From Roseiarcus sp050012775 (lineage in GTDB: Bacteria; Pseudomonadota; Alphaproteobacteria; Rhizobiales; Beijerinckiaceae): DNA of 64,000 bases. Each line of letters starts with the position of its first letter. Positions within the stretch are counted from its first letter, which is position 1. Location of the stretch: assembly GCA_050012775.1 (NCBI GenBank), contig JBEKGN010000003.1, positions 1 through 64,000 of the forward strand. Reading direction: 5' to 3'. Shown piece by piece: positions 45,433 through 55,808 of the stretch. The notes under the pieces were generated by a model that saw only the letters and a program-made list of their open reading frames with translations, searched no databases and had not been told where the DNA came from. Made by a program: the position numbers and the translations under genes.

Positions 45433-46058
45433 CTCGAACGTCGCCGCGACTCGACGATGCGCAAGGTTTCCGCAAAGGCGGCGTCGACGCTCATTCGGGT
45501 GGTGTCGAGCCGGGTCGCGTCGGCCGCCGCGCGCAATGGAGCCTCGGAGCGCTCGGAATCGCGGGCGTCGCGCTTGGCGATGTCGGCGAGAATCGCGGCG
45601 TAGTCGGCTTTATCGCCGCGTTGGGCCAGTTCCAGCGCGCGGCGTTGCGCGCGCGCCTCGGGGCTGGCCGTCACGAAAATCTTGACGTCCGCCTGGGGGC
45701 AGATGACGGTGCCGATATCGCGGCCGTCGAGGACGGCGCCGCCGGGGCGCAGGGCGAAATTGCGCTGCGCCTCGACCAGCGCCGCGCGCACCTCCGGCAA
45801 GGCGGCGACGATCGAGGCGGCTTCGCCCATTTCGCGTCCGCGCAGCCGCGCCTCGTCGAATTCCGTCAGGCTCAAGCCGCGCGCCGCGGCGACGGCGGCG
45901 TCGACGTCGCGAAGGTCGCGATCGGCGTTGAGAAGGCTCGCGGCGGTCGCGCGGTAGAGCAGGCCGGTGTCGAGATGGGGCAAGCCATAATGCTCCGCCA
46001 GGCGCCGCGCGAGCGTGCCTTTGCCCGACGCGGCGGGTCCGTCGATGGCGATGATCAT
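45429..46058 (-). CDS. cmk: Cytidylate kinase
   Basis: A 209-residue nucleoside monophosphate kinase. It has MIIAIDGPAASGKGTLARRLA (P-loop GPAASGKGT), then LDTGLLYRATA, VLDGRDIGTVICPQADVKIFVTASPEARAQRR and RDARDSERSEAPLR. It phosphorylates CMP and dCMP. The ATG at 46058 is the only start next to the P-loop; the frame is open farther but without similarity. The 3' ends of cmk and MerR overlap by 3 bases. Confidence 0.95.
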   Translation of the reverse strand: MIIAIDGPAASGKGTLARRLAEHYGLPHLDTGLLYRATAASLLNADRDLRDVDAAVAAARGLSLTEFDEARLRGREMGEAASIVAALPEVRAALVEAQRNFALRPGGAVLDGRDIGTVICPQADVKIFVTASPEARAQRRALELAQRGDKADYAAILADIAKRDARDSERSEAPLRAAADATRLDTTRMSVDAAFAETLRIVESRRRSS

Positions 46059-46202
46059 CCGTAACGCCCCAGTCCCACTGCGTTGGTCGCCCTGCGGCGC
46101 TCTTAAGACCCGACGACGGCGCTGTCGACTCCGGCCTGGGTCTTCCGGCTCGGATCGTCGCCAAGGTCTTGGCGGCTCGCGGGCGGCTGCGCTAAGGTGC
46201 GC

Positions 46203-46235
46203 GAACCCGCGGCGGCAATTTCGCGCCGCGGGTTC
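46203..46235 (+). promoter_or_regulatory. 12-bp perfect hairpin just before the MFS ribosome site
   Basis: GAACCCGCGGCG (46203-46214) and CGCCGCGGGTTC (46224-46235), loop 9. It ends 1 base before the AGGGGGGA ribosome site and 13 bases before the ATG. It could be an operator or a leader hairpin that limits translation. The rest of 46059-46202 has no supported feature. Confidence 0.45.
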
Positions 46236-46248
46236 AGGGGGGACGGCG

Positions 46249-47463
46249 ATGAATCTGACGGCGGCGCAAAAGAAGACGGTTCTCGCCTCCTTTCTCGGAT
46301 GGATGCTCGACGCCTTCGATTTCTTCCTTCTGACCTTTCTGCTCAAGGACATCGCCAAGGAGTTCGGCGTCGAGGTGCCGCAAGTCGCCTACGCTTTGTT
46401 CCTGACGCTGGCGATGCGCTTCGTCGGCGCCTTCATCTTCGGCCAGATCGGCGACAGATGGGGCCGCAAGCCGGCGCTGATGCTCGACATCGTTTGTTAT
46501 TCGGTGATCGGCGCGCTCGCCGCCTTCGCGCCGAGCCTGTGGGTGTTCCTGCTGCTGCGCGCGCTGTTCGGCGTGGCGATGGGCGGCGAATGGGGCCTCG
46601 GCAGTTCGCTGGCGATGGAATCGATTCCGCCGAAGGCGCGCGGCATGGTCTCCGGCATCCTGCAATGCGGCTATCCCACCGGCTTCCTGCTCGCCTCGGT
46701 CGCCTACGGCCTCCTCTACGGGCGCACCTTCGGCGATTACACGATCGGCTGGCGGGGCATGTTCCTGCTCAGCATCGCGCCCGCCTTCCTCGTCCTGTTC
46801 ATCCGCACCAGCGTGCCCGAGTCCCCCGCCTTCGCCGAAGCGCAAAAGGTCGGCAAGCCGGGTCTTTGGGAGACGCTGAACGCGAATTGGGGACTGGTGT
46901 TCTATGCGGTCGTGCTGATGATGTGCTTCAACCTGTTCAGCCACGGCACGCAGGATCTCTACCCGACCTTCCTGCAGAAGCAGCACAAGTTCGATCCCGG
47001 CACGGTGAGCTGGATCACCATCGTCGCCAATCTCGGCGCCATCGCCGGCGGGCTCTCCTTCGGCTTCATCTCGGAGAAGATCGGCCGGGTCAACGCGATC
47101 ACCGTCGCGGCGCTCATCGCGTTGCCGGCGCTGCCGCTGTGGGCCTATTCGTCGACGCCCGTCATGCTGGCCGCCGGCGCCTTCGTCATGCAGATCGCGG
47201 TGCAGGGCGCCTGGGGGGTGATCCCCGCGCATCTCAACGAATTGTCGCCGGGCGCCGTGCGCGCGACCCTGCCGGCCTTCGTCTATCAGGCCGGCAACTT
47301 CCTCGCCTCGTACAACGGCCCGTTCCAGGCCAAGCTCGCCGAAGCGAACGGCGGCGATTACGGCTATGCGCTGGCCCTGGTGGGGGGCATCGTCGCGGTC
47401 GCGATCATCGTCGTCATCCGTTTCAGCCCGGAGCGGCGCGGGCAGGTGCTGACGGCGCATTGA
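46249..47463 (+). CDS. MFS transporter (metabolite:H+ symporter-like)
   Basis: A 404-residue carrier with 12 predicted membrane segments. It starts LTAAQKKTVLASFLGWMLDAFDFFLLTFL and carries loop motif A GDRWGRKPAL after helix 2, then GVAMGGEWGLGSSLAMESIPPKARG, typical of the JEN/sialate-type carboxylate symporters. It likely imports a small organic acid. An AGGGGGGA ribosome site and a strong hairpin precede the ATG. No catabolic partner is adjacent. Confidence 0.9.
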   Translation: MNLTAAQKKTVLASFLGWMLDAFDFFLLTFLLKDIAKEFGVEVPQVAYALFLTLAMRFVGAFIFGQIGDRWGRKPALMLDIVCYSVIGALAAFAPSLWVFLLLRALFGVAMGGEWGLGSSLAMESIPPKARGMVSGILQCGYPTGFLLASVAYGLLYGRTFGDYTIGWRGMFLLSIAPAFLVLFIRTSVPESPAFAEAQKVGKPGLWETLNANWGLVFYAVVLMMCFNLFSHGTQDLYPTFLQKQHKFDPGTVSWITIVANLGAIAGGLSFGFISEKIGRVNAITVAALIALPALPLWAYSSTPVMLAAGAFVMQIAVQGAWGVIPAHLNELSPGAVRATLPAFVYQAGNFLASYNGPFQAKLAEANGGDYGYALALVGGIVAVAIIVVIRFSPERRGQVLTAH

Positions 47464-47544
47464 GGCGAGCCCTTGTCGCGCTTGCGGGCTAGCGGATTCA
47501 CACACTTTCGAAGCCTGCGGCCAATCACCCGGCCCCTCACCCTG

Positions 47545-47592
47545 CCTCTCCGCCGCAAACGCAAGCGTTTGGCGGGCGTGAACGGGGAGAGG
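47545..47592. repeat. REP-like palindromic element, copy 1
   Basis: Outer arms CCTCTCC and GGAGAGG enclose a core AAACGCAAGCGTTT (47557-47570). The same core and similar outer arms recur at 55621-55671. It lies after the MFS gene in a 275-base gap and is followed by another perfect stem. Confidence 0.6.
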
Positions 47593-47613
47593 AGCGCGCG
47601 GCGCCTTTCTTCC

Positions 47614-47641
47614 CCTCTCCCCGCATCTTCGCGGGGAGAGG
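47614..47641. terminator. Perfect 11-bp hairpin
   Basis: CCTCTCCCCGC (47614-47624), loop ATCTTC, GCGGGGAGAGG (47631-47641). It lies between convergent MFS and DUF2778 genes beside the REP-like element, and shares its CCTCTCC arms. Confidence 0.5.
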
Positions 47642-47738
47642 CGGGGTGATTTTCCGCGCTGTAGCCAAGACGTGTGAATGTCGTAGCCGCGCGCGGGGAG
47701 AGGGCAGGGCCCGGCGAACGGATGGAGCGGCGGCCGTA

Positions 47739-48950
47739 TCAGTCCAGTCGGGCGACGACGGCGAGGCGCTTCACTTGCCCCTGCTGATAGGCGCGCAGGA
47801 AGGCGTCGTAGTCCTTGAAGGACACGCATCCATTGGAATCGCCGTTCGGGCCGAGCATGAAGGGGTGCGCCAGCAGGCCCGCGCGCCCGAAGAGATCGCC
47901 GTCGCCGACGGGCGTCAGGCGCAGCGCCTGCACGCCGTGGAAAAGCTCCTCCCGGGGCGCCAGTTCATAGAGATGCGGCGGAGTCGCCCCGCGCATGCGT
48001 TCGCTCACGTAACGGGGATCGTCCAGCTTGTCTCCGAAGCCCGAGTGAGCCTCCAATTTCGTTCCGTCAGGCAGGTAGACCGTGCGCGCCGAGATGTCGT
48101 AGACGGCGGTAAACTTGTCGTAGCCCGGCGGCGGCCCCGACTTGGCGAAGATCGAAAAGCCGGAAGCGCGATCCGTCGCAGCGAGCGAGGCGACCCTCGC
48201 GCCGCCCGCGGCGCGGCTTTCCGGCTCGGCATAGGCGACGGCGACGCCGGACGAGCGTCCCAGCCCGAACAACTTCTCGAAAATGCCGCGATCGTCGGAC
48301 GGAGGCGTCGAGACCGCGGCCTTGTCGTTAGGCTGCGGCGAGCGGCGATCGGGCGCCGCGGGCGAAGCGAGCTCGGCGGGACGGGCCGGCGGCAGCGGCG
48401 CGGCCTCGTCGACCAGGGCGACATCGCGCTTCGGCGGCAACGGCGCGTTCGGCGCCGCCGGGATCGCGGCGGGAGCGGCTTCGAGCCCCGCCTGCATGGC
48501 GGAATCCCGGCGCGGCGGGGGCGGCTTGGAGTCCCGCAAGAACCCGGGATCGACGAGCAAGCCGTAGGGATTCGAGAGCTTTCCCGCCGGGGCCGACGCG
48601 AATTGCGCGGCGGATCGGGCTGCAACGACTGCCGGAGCGGCCTCGAGGCTCGCCTGCAGAACGGAATCCCGACTCGGCGAGCCCGGCTTGGCGTCCTGGA
48701 AGAACCTGGGATCGGTGAGCGCGCCGTAGGGATTCGACGCCTTTGCCGCCGGGGCGGAGGCCGAATTCTCGGCGGATCGGGCGGCGAAGAAATCCGGCGC
48801 CGCGGCGGGACGCGCGTGCGGGAGCCACCCTGCCATGCCCGCGCCGAAAGCCAGCGCGACGCCCCAGGGAAGGAGCCATAAAACACCCTGACGAGGATCG
48901 CGGCCGCGGCGCCGCGAGACCTCGCCGAAATTTGCGTCGATTGCCGTCAT
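47739..48950 (-). CDS. DUF2778 (Tlde1-like) protein with duplicated Pro-rich segment
   Basis: A 403-residue protein. A membrane/signal segment (about 23-42, VLWLLPWGVALAFGAGMAG) precedes a Pro/Ala-rich region of about 180 residues that contains a tandem duplication (residues about 54-110 and 110-165), each with SNPYG, RDS and LEAAP. The C-terminal domain (about 255-403) has VYDISARTVYLPDGTKLEAHSGFG, and later GPNGDSNGCVSFKDYDAFL, the His and Cys of the DUF2778/Tlde1 L,D-transpeptidase-like fold. That fold acts on murein. Here it may be a housekeeping murein enzyme. Confidence 0.85.
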   Translation of the reverse strand: MTAIDANFGEVSRRRGRDPRQGVLWLLPWGVALAFGAGMAGWLPHARPAAAPDFFAARSAENSASAPAAKASNPYGALTDPRFFQDAKPGSPSRDSVLQASLEAAPAVVAARSAAQFASAPAGKLSNPYGLLVDPGFLRDSKPPPPRRDSAMQAGLEAAPAAIPAAPNAPLPPKRDVALVDEAAPLPPARPAELASPAAPDRRSPQPNDKAAVSTPPSDDRGIFEKLFGLGRSSGVAVAYAEPESRAAGGARVASLAATDRASGFSIFAKSGPPPGYDKFTAVYDISARTVYLPDGTKLEAHSGFGDKLDDPRYVSERMRGATPPHLYELAPREELFHGVQALRLTPVGDGDLFGRAGLLAHPFMLGPNGDSNGCVSFKDYDAFLRAYQQGQVKRLAVVARLD

Positions 48951-49156
48951 GCTTCGCCTACGCTCACGCCTCCATGTGGAATGAGATTATTGCAAATATG
49001 TTTAGCCCCAATTAACTCAGTTCGCAGCCCAACGCCAGCCGGATGGGCGAAATGCCGCAGTCGCCCGTCTTTCCGGCGCCGGCGGATGGCGACCCCGAAG
49101 GGCGCCCCGTCTCGAAGGCGCCGCGGTCCCGCTGTCCGTCCCCCTGTAACAGCGGG
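48951..49156. other. Intergenic region between DUF2778 gene and uvrB
   Basis: 206 bases, nothing recognised beyond presumed promoter sequence. No T-run terminator was found after uvrB. Confidence 0.35.
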
Positions 49157-51655
<2,499 letters not shown>

Positions 51656-51955
51656 GGAGGCAATATGGGGGCAAAGGGGCGCGGGGGGAAGGCGGGGGCC
51701 TCCAAGCGTTTCGCCAAACCTTTCCAAATTCACGGGCGTCTTCGCCAAGGATTTCCAAACATTCCTTTGGCGGTTTCGGGGAATTTCAAGGGGTTGCAAT
51801 AGCCGCAAGTCGAATTCGCTTTCTCCAAATTCTTGTCGGCCGTCCGCGTCGATCGGCGGAGGGCCGATAGAGAATTCGTACCATGGATTCTGATTTTCAG
51901 GAAGCCAAAATGCGGAGGGCGCGACCGCCTGCCCGCCTTCCGCGCGTCGGGCGAA
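51656..51955. other. Intergenic region upstream of uvrB
   Basis: 300 bases with several TTTCCAAA-like stretches (about 51720, 51751 and 51820) but no clear promoter, operator or gene. It is somewhat richer in AT than uvrB itself. Confidence 0.35.
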
Positions 51956-52306
51956 TCACGACGACCCGAGTTCGCGCAGAAGCGTGGCTATTGCGGCGCG
52001 CAGGTTCGGCAGGGAGGCCTGCGCGATTTTCCAAACGCGCTCATGGACTACCGAGGCGTAGCCGTGGATCAAGATATTGCGGAAGGCGATGATTTCGCGA
52101 AAATTCGGGATGCGACCGGCGAGGCTCGGGTCCCGTTTGGCGATTTGGCCGAGGGCCTCGCCGATGATTTCGAATTTGCGTTCGACCGCCGAGTGGACCA
52201 CATCCGACTCTGAATAGGCGCGCGCGTCGAGGCCGGCGACGAATTGATCGATCGCGTCGGCGGCCTTTTGAATGTCCCAGAGGAACGAGCGAACGTCACT
52301 CGGCAT
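51956..52306 (-). CDS. HEPN/DUF86-type toxin (HepT-like)
   Basis: A 116-residue all-helical protein: SDVRSFLWDIQKAADAIDQFV, VHSAVERKFEIIGEALGQI and FREIIAFRNILIHGYASV. RxxxxH (RNILIH) is the HEPN RNase motif. It overlaps the MNT gene by 11 bases. In MNT-HEPN systems the HEPN protein is the toxin and the nucleotidyltransferase adds AMP to it. Confidence 0.9.
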   Translation of the reverse strand: MPSDVRSFLWDIQKAADAIDQFVAGLDARAYSESDVVHSAVERKFEIIGEALGQIAKRDPSLAGRIPNFREIIAFRNILIHGYASVVHERVWKIAQASLPNLRAAIATLLRELGSS

Positions 52307-52607
52307 AGACCAACTCGCGCGCCTTATCGATGCTAGCCAGAAGGAACGGGTTCGCGACGGCGCCGCGCTCCACCAAATCCACTGGGCGCCCGAGCGCGCT
52401 CTCCAACGCCTGCGCGAAGCCGAAGAATTGCTCCAGCGGCCCGAGACCGCTGTCGCGGTCGAACTCGACCAGGAAATCGGCGTCGCTGGTTTTCGGATCG
52501 AAGTCGGCGCCTCGCGCGGCCGATCCAAAGAGTTCCAGTCGCCGCACGCCAAAGCGGCGGCAGAGAGCCGTCAATTCGTCTCGGTGGGCGGCGATGTCGG
52601 CATGCAT
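52296..52607 (-). CDS. MNT-type nucleotidyltransferase antitoxin
   Basis: A 103-residue minimal nucleotidyltransferase. It has LELFGSAARGADFD and SDADFLVEFD, the GSxxxG and DxD-type catalytic motif, then ALGRPVDLVERGAV. It should AMPylate and neutralise the HEPN partner. It is upstream of and overlaps that gene. Confidence 0.9.
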   Translation of the reverse strand: MHADIAAHRDELTALCRRFGVRRLELFGSAARGADFDPKTSDADFLVEFDRDSGLGPLEQFFGFAQALESALGRPVDLVERGAVANPFLLASIDKARELVYAE

Positions 52608-52707
52608 GGCGGACGGTTCTGGCGAGGGCGGTCGATCGGGTTTCGAAGAGACTATATCATGAAGGCCGGTGAAAGCGGCGTCCGGCGTCTCGATCGCTCC
52701 ACGCCGA

Positions 52708-53013
52708 TCATCGCGGAAGCGGCCGATCGGCGACGATCGAGAACTTCACGCCGAGCGCGCGCAACACGGCGCTGATGGTTTCGTAGCGAGGATGCGCGCC
52801 CGCGCTCAACGCCTTGTAGAGGCTTTCGCGGCCGAGCCCGGCGTCGCTCGCGATCTGCGCCATGCCGCGGGCCTTGGCGACATCGCCGAGCGCGGCGATG
52901 AACCGGGCCAGATTGTCGGACCCGACATAGTCATCGACCGCCTCTGGCAACAGCAGAAGTTGAGAACGTTCGAATCCCGAAATGTGCGTCTTGCGCGATT
53001 CTAACCCACGCAC
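52708..53013 (-). CDS. Orphan addiction-module antidote fused to a transposase remnant
   Basis: A 101-residue frame from GTG. Residues about 41-101 (AALGDVAKARGMAQIASDAGLGRESLYKALS, ALGVKFSIVADRP) match the C-terminal helix-turn-helix of the HigA-like antidote family (TIGR02684 type). Residues about 1-38 (GFERSQLLLLPEAVDDYVGSDN) do not; they resemble the N-terminus of IS1182-type transposases. The usual antidote N-terminus is missing, and no RelE-type toxin is beside it. This looks like a deletion join. Whether it is made is unknown. Confidence 0.6.
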   Translation of the reverse strand: MRGLESRKTHISGFERSQLLLLPEAVDDYVGSDNLARFIAALGDVAKARGMAQIASDAGLGRESLYKALSAGAHPRYETISAVLRALGVKFSIVADRPLPR

Positions 53014-53041
53014 CGCGCCGACGGAATCCGCTCAGCCCTAG

Positions 53042-53082
53042 TTTTTCGCACAGTCTGCAAGACTTTTGGGCTGTGCGGGGGC
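53042..53082 (-). mobile_element. Possible end of a degraded IS1182-like element
   Basis: CGCACAG (about 53047) and CTGTGCG (about 53071) form a short inverted repeat just upstream of the transposase-like residues of the orphan frame. This would be the place for an IS left end and promoter. The rest of the transposase is absent. Low confidence. Confidence 0.3.
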
Positions 53083-53143
53083 GTTGAATTTGCGTGGTTT
53101 TTCGATCCATAAGTTAGGACCGAAACTAGCAAGCAGCCGAAAG

Positions 53144-53626
53144 CTATCTGAGCCAAAGCCAACAGATTGCCGCGCCGCCTAGCCCAATGACGACTCCCGG
53201 CCACTCCCTTTGAAACTCTGAGATGTCGTGCAGAAGCCTGGTGCTGAGAATGCGGTAGTGGATCAGCTCCGTCAGAAAGTAGCCCCCCAACGGGGAGAGC
53301 GTTGACAGGAGGCCGACGGTTATAAACTTCGGACTGACGAAAGGCGGAGCCATTTCCGCGAGCCCCAGAAGGGGGAGCACGAAACCGAACGCCACGGCCA
53401 TCAGGGTTGCGGCGATGATCAGCAGGAATGCGCCCGTGAAATGGGTCAGACCGATATAAGCGTCCTGCGCATTTCCCTCCGTTGCTCCCTCGACGTAGGA
53501 GAGCACGGGCTGCCTGTAGTAGTTCGCCTCCCTTTGGATACGAAACTGCAAGAAGGTTCCTGAGAACCCGGTCAGAATCGCGCCGGCGCTGACAACGGCC
53601 GCGCAGAAGGTCTGAGAATCGGACAT
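53144..53626 (-). CDS. Membrane protein, four helices, unknown function
   Basis: A 160-residue protein with four likely membrane helices: FCAAVVSAGAILTGFSGTFL near 5-24, FTGAFLLIIAATLMAVAFGFVLPLLG near 60-85, FITVGLLSTLSPLGGYFL near 97-115, and VVIGLGGAAICWLWL at the end. GGAGG lies 5 bases before the ATG at 53626. I recognise no family. It sits in the accessory patch between the orphan antidote and the Phd-PemK operon. A longer frame to 53827 exists but is unlikely. Confidence 0.65.
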   Translation of the reverse strand: MSDSQTFCAAVVSAGAILTGFSGTFLQFRIQREANYYRQPVLSYVEGATEGNAQDAYIGLTHFTGAFLLIIAATLMAVAFGFVLPLLGLAEMAPPFVSPKFITVGLLSTLSPLGGYFLTELIHYRILSTRLLHDISEFQREWPGVVIGLGGAAICWLWLR

Positions 53627-53795
53627 CGCATCCTCCGTGAATGTCCTGGCATGGTATCGCTTCCGTCGGAATGCCGCGACCGAGCGACGCGCCGCTCGCG
53701 CCAAAAAGTCTATCGCGTTGGCCTCGCCGGATGTATGATAATATTTTTTATCATACATGCCTGGCAACCCCGCCGTCGACCACGCCAGCAGATTA

Positions 53796-53840
53796 CGCAA
53801 AACGCGTATATTGCGATGTTCGCGCAAAGCGCGTATAATG
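53796..53840 (+). promoter_or_regulatory. Promoter and repeated operator of the Phd-PemK-recombinase operon
   Basis: TTGCGA (53811-53816) and TATAAT (53834-53839) are 17 bases apart, a strong sigma-70 promoter. CGCAAAACGCGTATATTG (53796) and CGCAAAGCGCGTATAATG (53823) are two near-identical 18-base direct repeats, 27 bases start to start; the second covers the -10. This layout suits repression by the Phd-like antitoxin. Confidence 0.7.
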
Positions 53841-53862
53841 ATATTGGTGAAAAAGAGGATTC

Positions 53863-54138
53863 ATGGATATGGCTGAAATCGTTCCGGCCGCCGAGTTTGC
53901 CCGCAACTTCGGCCGCTACAAGATGCTGGCGCAGCGCGAGGCGGTTCCGGTTTCGAGCAACGGCACGCTCGCCGGATATTTCGTCGCGCCGCACGAGTAT
54001 GAAGAGTTGCTGAAAATGAGGGGCATGCGCCGACGGTTCCTGACGGCGGCGTTGTCCGACGAAGAAGCCGAACGCATCGCGTCTTCGCGGATGGACTCGC
54101 GCCACGATCATCTCGACGAGCTTCTTGATCCGAAGTAG
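53863..54138 (+). CDS. Phd/YefM-type antitoxin
   Basis: A 91-residue antitoxin. It starts MDMAEIVPAAEFARNFGRYKMLAQREAVPVSSNGTLAGYFV (in part), the usual prevent-host-death fold, then HEYEELLKMRG and an acidic helical tail. AAGAGGA lies 3 bases before the ATG. It should bind the two operators upstream and neutralise the PemK-like toxin encoded 8 bases downstream. Confidence 0.88.
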   Translation: MDMAEIVPAAEFARNFGRYKMLAQREAVPVSSNGTLAGYFVAPHEYEELLKMRGMRRRFLTAALSDEEAERIASSRMDSRHDHLDELLDPK

Positions 54139-54146
54139 CGGGCGGC

Positions 54147-54575
54147 ATGCCAATTCCCACGCCCGAACCGGGCCTGATCGTTTCCTATGCCTATGTATGG
54201 GATCACGAGGCGCAAAGCGGACAGGAAGAAGGGCGCAAGGATCGCCCGTGTGTCGTCACGCTTGCGATCGAGCGCCAACAGGACGGCGAAACGTTGGTGA
54301 CGGTGTTGCCGGCGACGCATCGTCCGCCCGACGATACGGCGGCGGCCGTCGAAATTCCGCGCGCCGTCAAAAGACACCTTGGCCTCGATGATGAGCGCTC
54401 ATGGATCGTCGTGAGCGAGGGCGGCCAATTCGTCTGGCCCGGCTATGATTTGCGTAAGGTTCGGAGCACGGATCGATACGACTACGGCTATTTGCCGCCG
54501 CGGTTTTTCAAGGAGGTTCTGGCGGCGTTTTGGGCTTGGCATAAGGCGCATAAAGTGACGGTGACGCCACGATGA
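54147..54575 (+). CDS. PemK/MazF-like toxin
   Basis: A 142-residue protein resembling PemK-type plasmid-maintenance toxins: PEPGLIVSYAYVWDHEA, GRKDRPCVVTLAIE, TVLPATHRPPDD and a C-terminal LPPRFFKEVLAAFWAWH. Such toxins are mRNA endoribonucleases. It follows its antitoxin by 8 bases, and its stop overlaps the recombinase ATG by 4 bases. Confidence 0.8.
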   Translation: MPIPTPEPGLIVSYAYVWDHEAQSGQEEGRKDRPCVVTLAIERQQDGETLVTVLPATHRPPDDTAAAVEIPRAVKRHLGLDDERSWIVVSEGGQFVWPGYDLRKVRSTDRYDYGYLPPRFFKEVLAAFWAWHKAHKVTVTPR

Positions 54576-55522
54576 ACCAGCTCGCCTCGCGCGGCCCTCG
54601 CGTTCCTGCCCTCGCCGCCGCCGCCGGCGCGCGCGCCTCTTATCGCTTCCTCGAATTCTTCACCGCGCAAATCCGCAACCCGCACACGCGCCGCGCCTAC
54701 GCGCGCGCGGCGAAGGAATTCTTCGATTGGCTCGAGGCGCGCGGCGTCACGCAACTCGCGGCGATCGAGAGCGTGCATGTCGCCGCCTATATCGAGCAGT
54801 TGAGCCAAGCGCGATCCGCGCCGACCGCCAAGCTGCGCCTGGCCGCCTTGCGGCGCCTGTTCGATTGGATGGCGGCGGGTGAGATCATGCCGGCCAATCC
54901 GGCCGCCGCCGTGCGCGGGCCGCGCCACGTCGTGCGGCGCGGCAAGACGGTGGCGCTCGATCCCGCAGAGGCGCGCCGGCTCATCGACGCGATCGACACG
55001 AGAAGCGTCATCGGCTTGCGCGACCGCGCGCTGATCGGCTTGATGGTCTATGCCTTCGCGCGCATCGGCGCGGCGATCGGCATGCGCGTCGAGGACGTCT
55101 ATCCGCAGAACCGCCGGCTATGGGTGCGCTTGCACGAGAAGGGCGGCAAGCCGCACGCCATGCCGTGCCATCACAATCTCGAATCCTATCTGCATGAATA
55201 TATCGATGGCGCAGGCCTCGCGAGCGATCCGAAGGCGCTGCTCTTTCAGAGCTGCAGCCGCGCGGGCCAGCTCGCCGGCAATCCCCTGCCGCAGGCGAAC
55301 GCCTACGCGATGATCCAGAGGCGCGCCAAGGCGGCCGGCATCGCCACGCGCGTCGGCAACCACACGTTTCGGGCGACGGGCGTCACCGCGTACCTGAACA
55401 ACGGCGGCGCGCTCGAGAAGGCCGCGCGGATGGCGAACCTCGCCAGCGCGCGCGCGGCGCAGCTTTATGATCGGCGGGATGACGAGGTCACGCCGGAAGA
55501 AGTTGAACGGATACGCGTTTGA
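54572..55522 (+). CDS. Tyrosine recombinase/integrase coupled to a toxin-antitoxin operon
   Basis: A 316-residue phage-integrase-family protein. An N-terminal SAM-like domain (NPHTRRAYARAAKEFFDWL) precedes the catalytic half: Arg in FARIGAAIGMRVEDV near residue 168, Lys in HEKGGKPHAMPCH, HTFRATGVTAYL (HxxR) and the Tyr in AQLYDRRDD near the end. The second box lacks the usual first His spacing seen in XerC, but the tetrad is largely present. Its ATG is inside the toxin stop, so it is made from the same promoter. No att site was identified. Confidence 0.88.
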   Translation: MNQLASRGPRVPALAAAAGARASYRFLEFFTAQIRNPHTRRAYARAAKEFFDWLEARGVTQLAAIESVHVAAYIEQLSQARSAPTAKLRLAALRRLFDWMAAGEIMPANPAAAVRGPRHVVRRGKTVALDPAEARRLIDAIDTRSVIGLRDRALIGLMVYAFARIGAAIGMRVEDVYPQNRRLWVRLHEKGGKPHAMPCHHNLESYLHEYIDGAGLASDPKALLFQSCSRAGQLAGNPLPQANAYAMIQRRAKAAGIATRVGNHTFRATGVTAYLNNGGALEKAARMANLASARAAQLYDRRDDEVTPEEVERIRV

Positions 55523-55620
55523 AGACCCCAGAGAATGTGACGCCTATTATTTTCCCACGCTTCCCCCGCCTTCGCCGCGCTCGGCGTTCAGAGCGCTCTG
55601 CATTTGGGTCTGAGCGGCCC

Positions 55621-55671
55621 CCTCTCCCCGCAAACGCAAGCGTTTGGCGGGGCGCAGGCGGGGAGAAGGGA
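55621..55671. repeat. REP-like palindromic element, copy 2
   Basis: Outer arms CCCTCTCCCCG and CGGGGAGAAGGG enclose AAACGCAAGCGTTT (55633-55646), the same core as at 47557. It lies in the 286-base gap after the recombinase. Confidence 0.6.
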
Positions 55672-55776
55672 CGCCGCGCGGCTCGGGCCGGCCGTCGCAA
55701 TATGTGTGAATCCCCATTTCGCTCAATTAAAGTTTACATTTCCGCCAGCTTGTTGCGGATGATCGAAAGGTATATC

Positions 55777-55786
55777 GAAATATTTC
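55777..55786. promoter_or_regulatory. Candidate MucR box upstream of the regulator gene
   Basis: GAAATATTTC, a perfect 10-base palindrome in AT-rich sequence (GGTATATCGAAATATTTCCC), 23 bases before the MucR ATG. Ros/MucR proteins repress their own genes through such AT-rich boxes; binding here is inference. Confidence 0.4.
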
Positions 55787-55808
55787 CCGCAACATTCGAG
55801 GCCATGTC

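Noticed and set aside
51656..51955. LexA box upstream of uvrB
   Set aside because: No GTTC-N7-GTTC on either strand in this stretch.
53627..53827. N-terminal extension of the membrane protein
   Set aside because: GGAGG and an ATG at 53626 explain the start; the extension has no similarity and would overlap the Phd operon promoter region.
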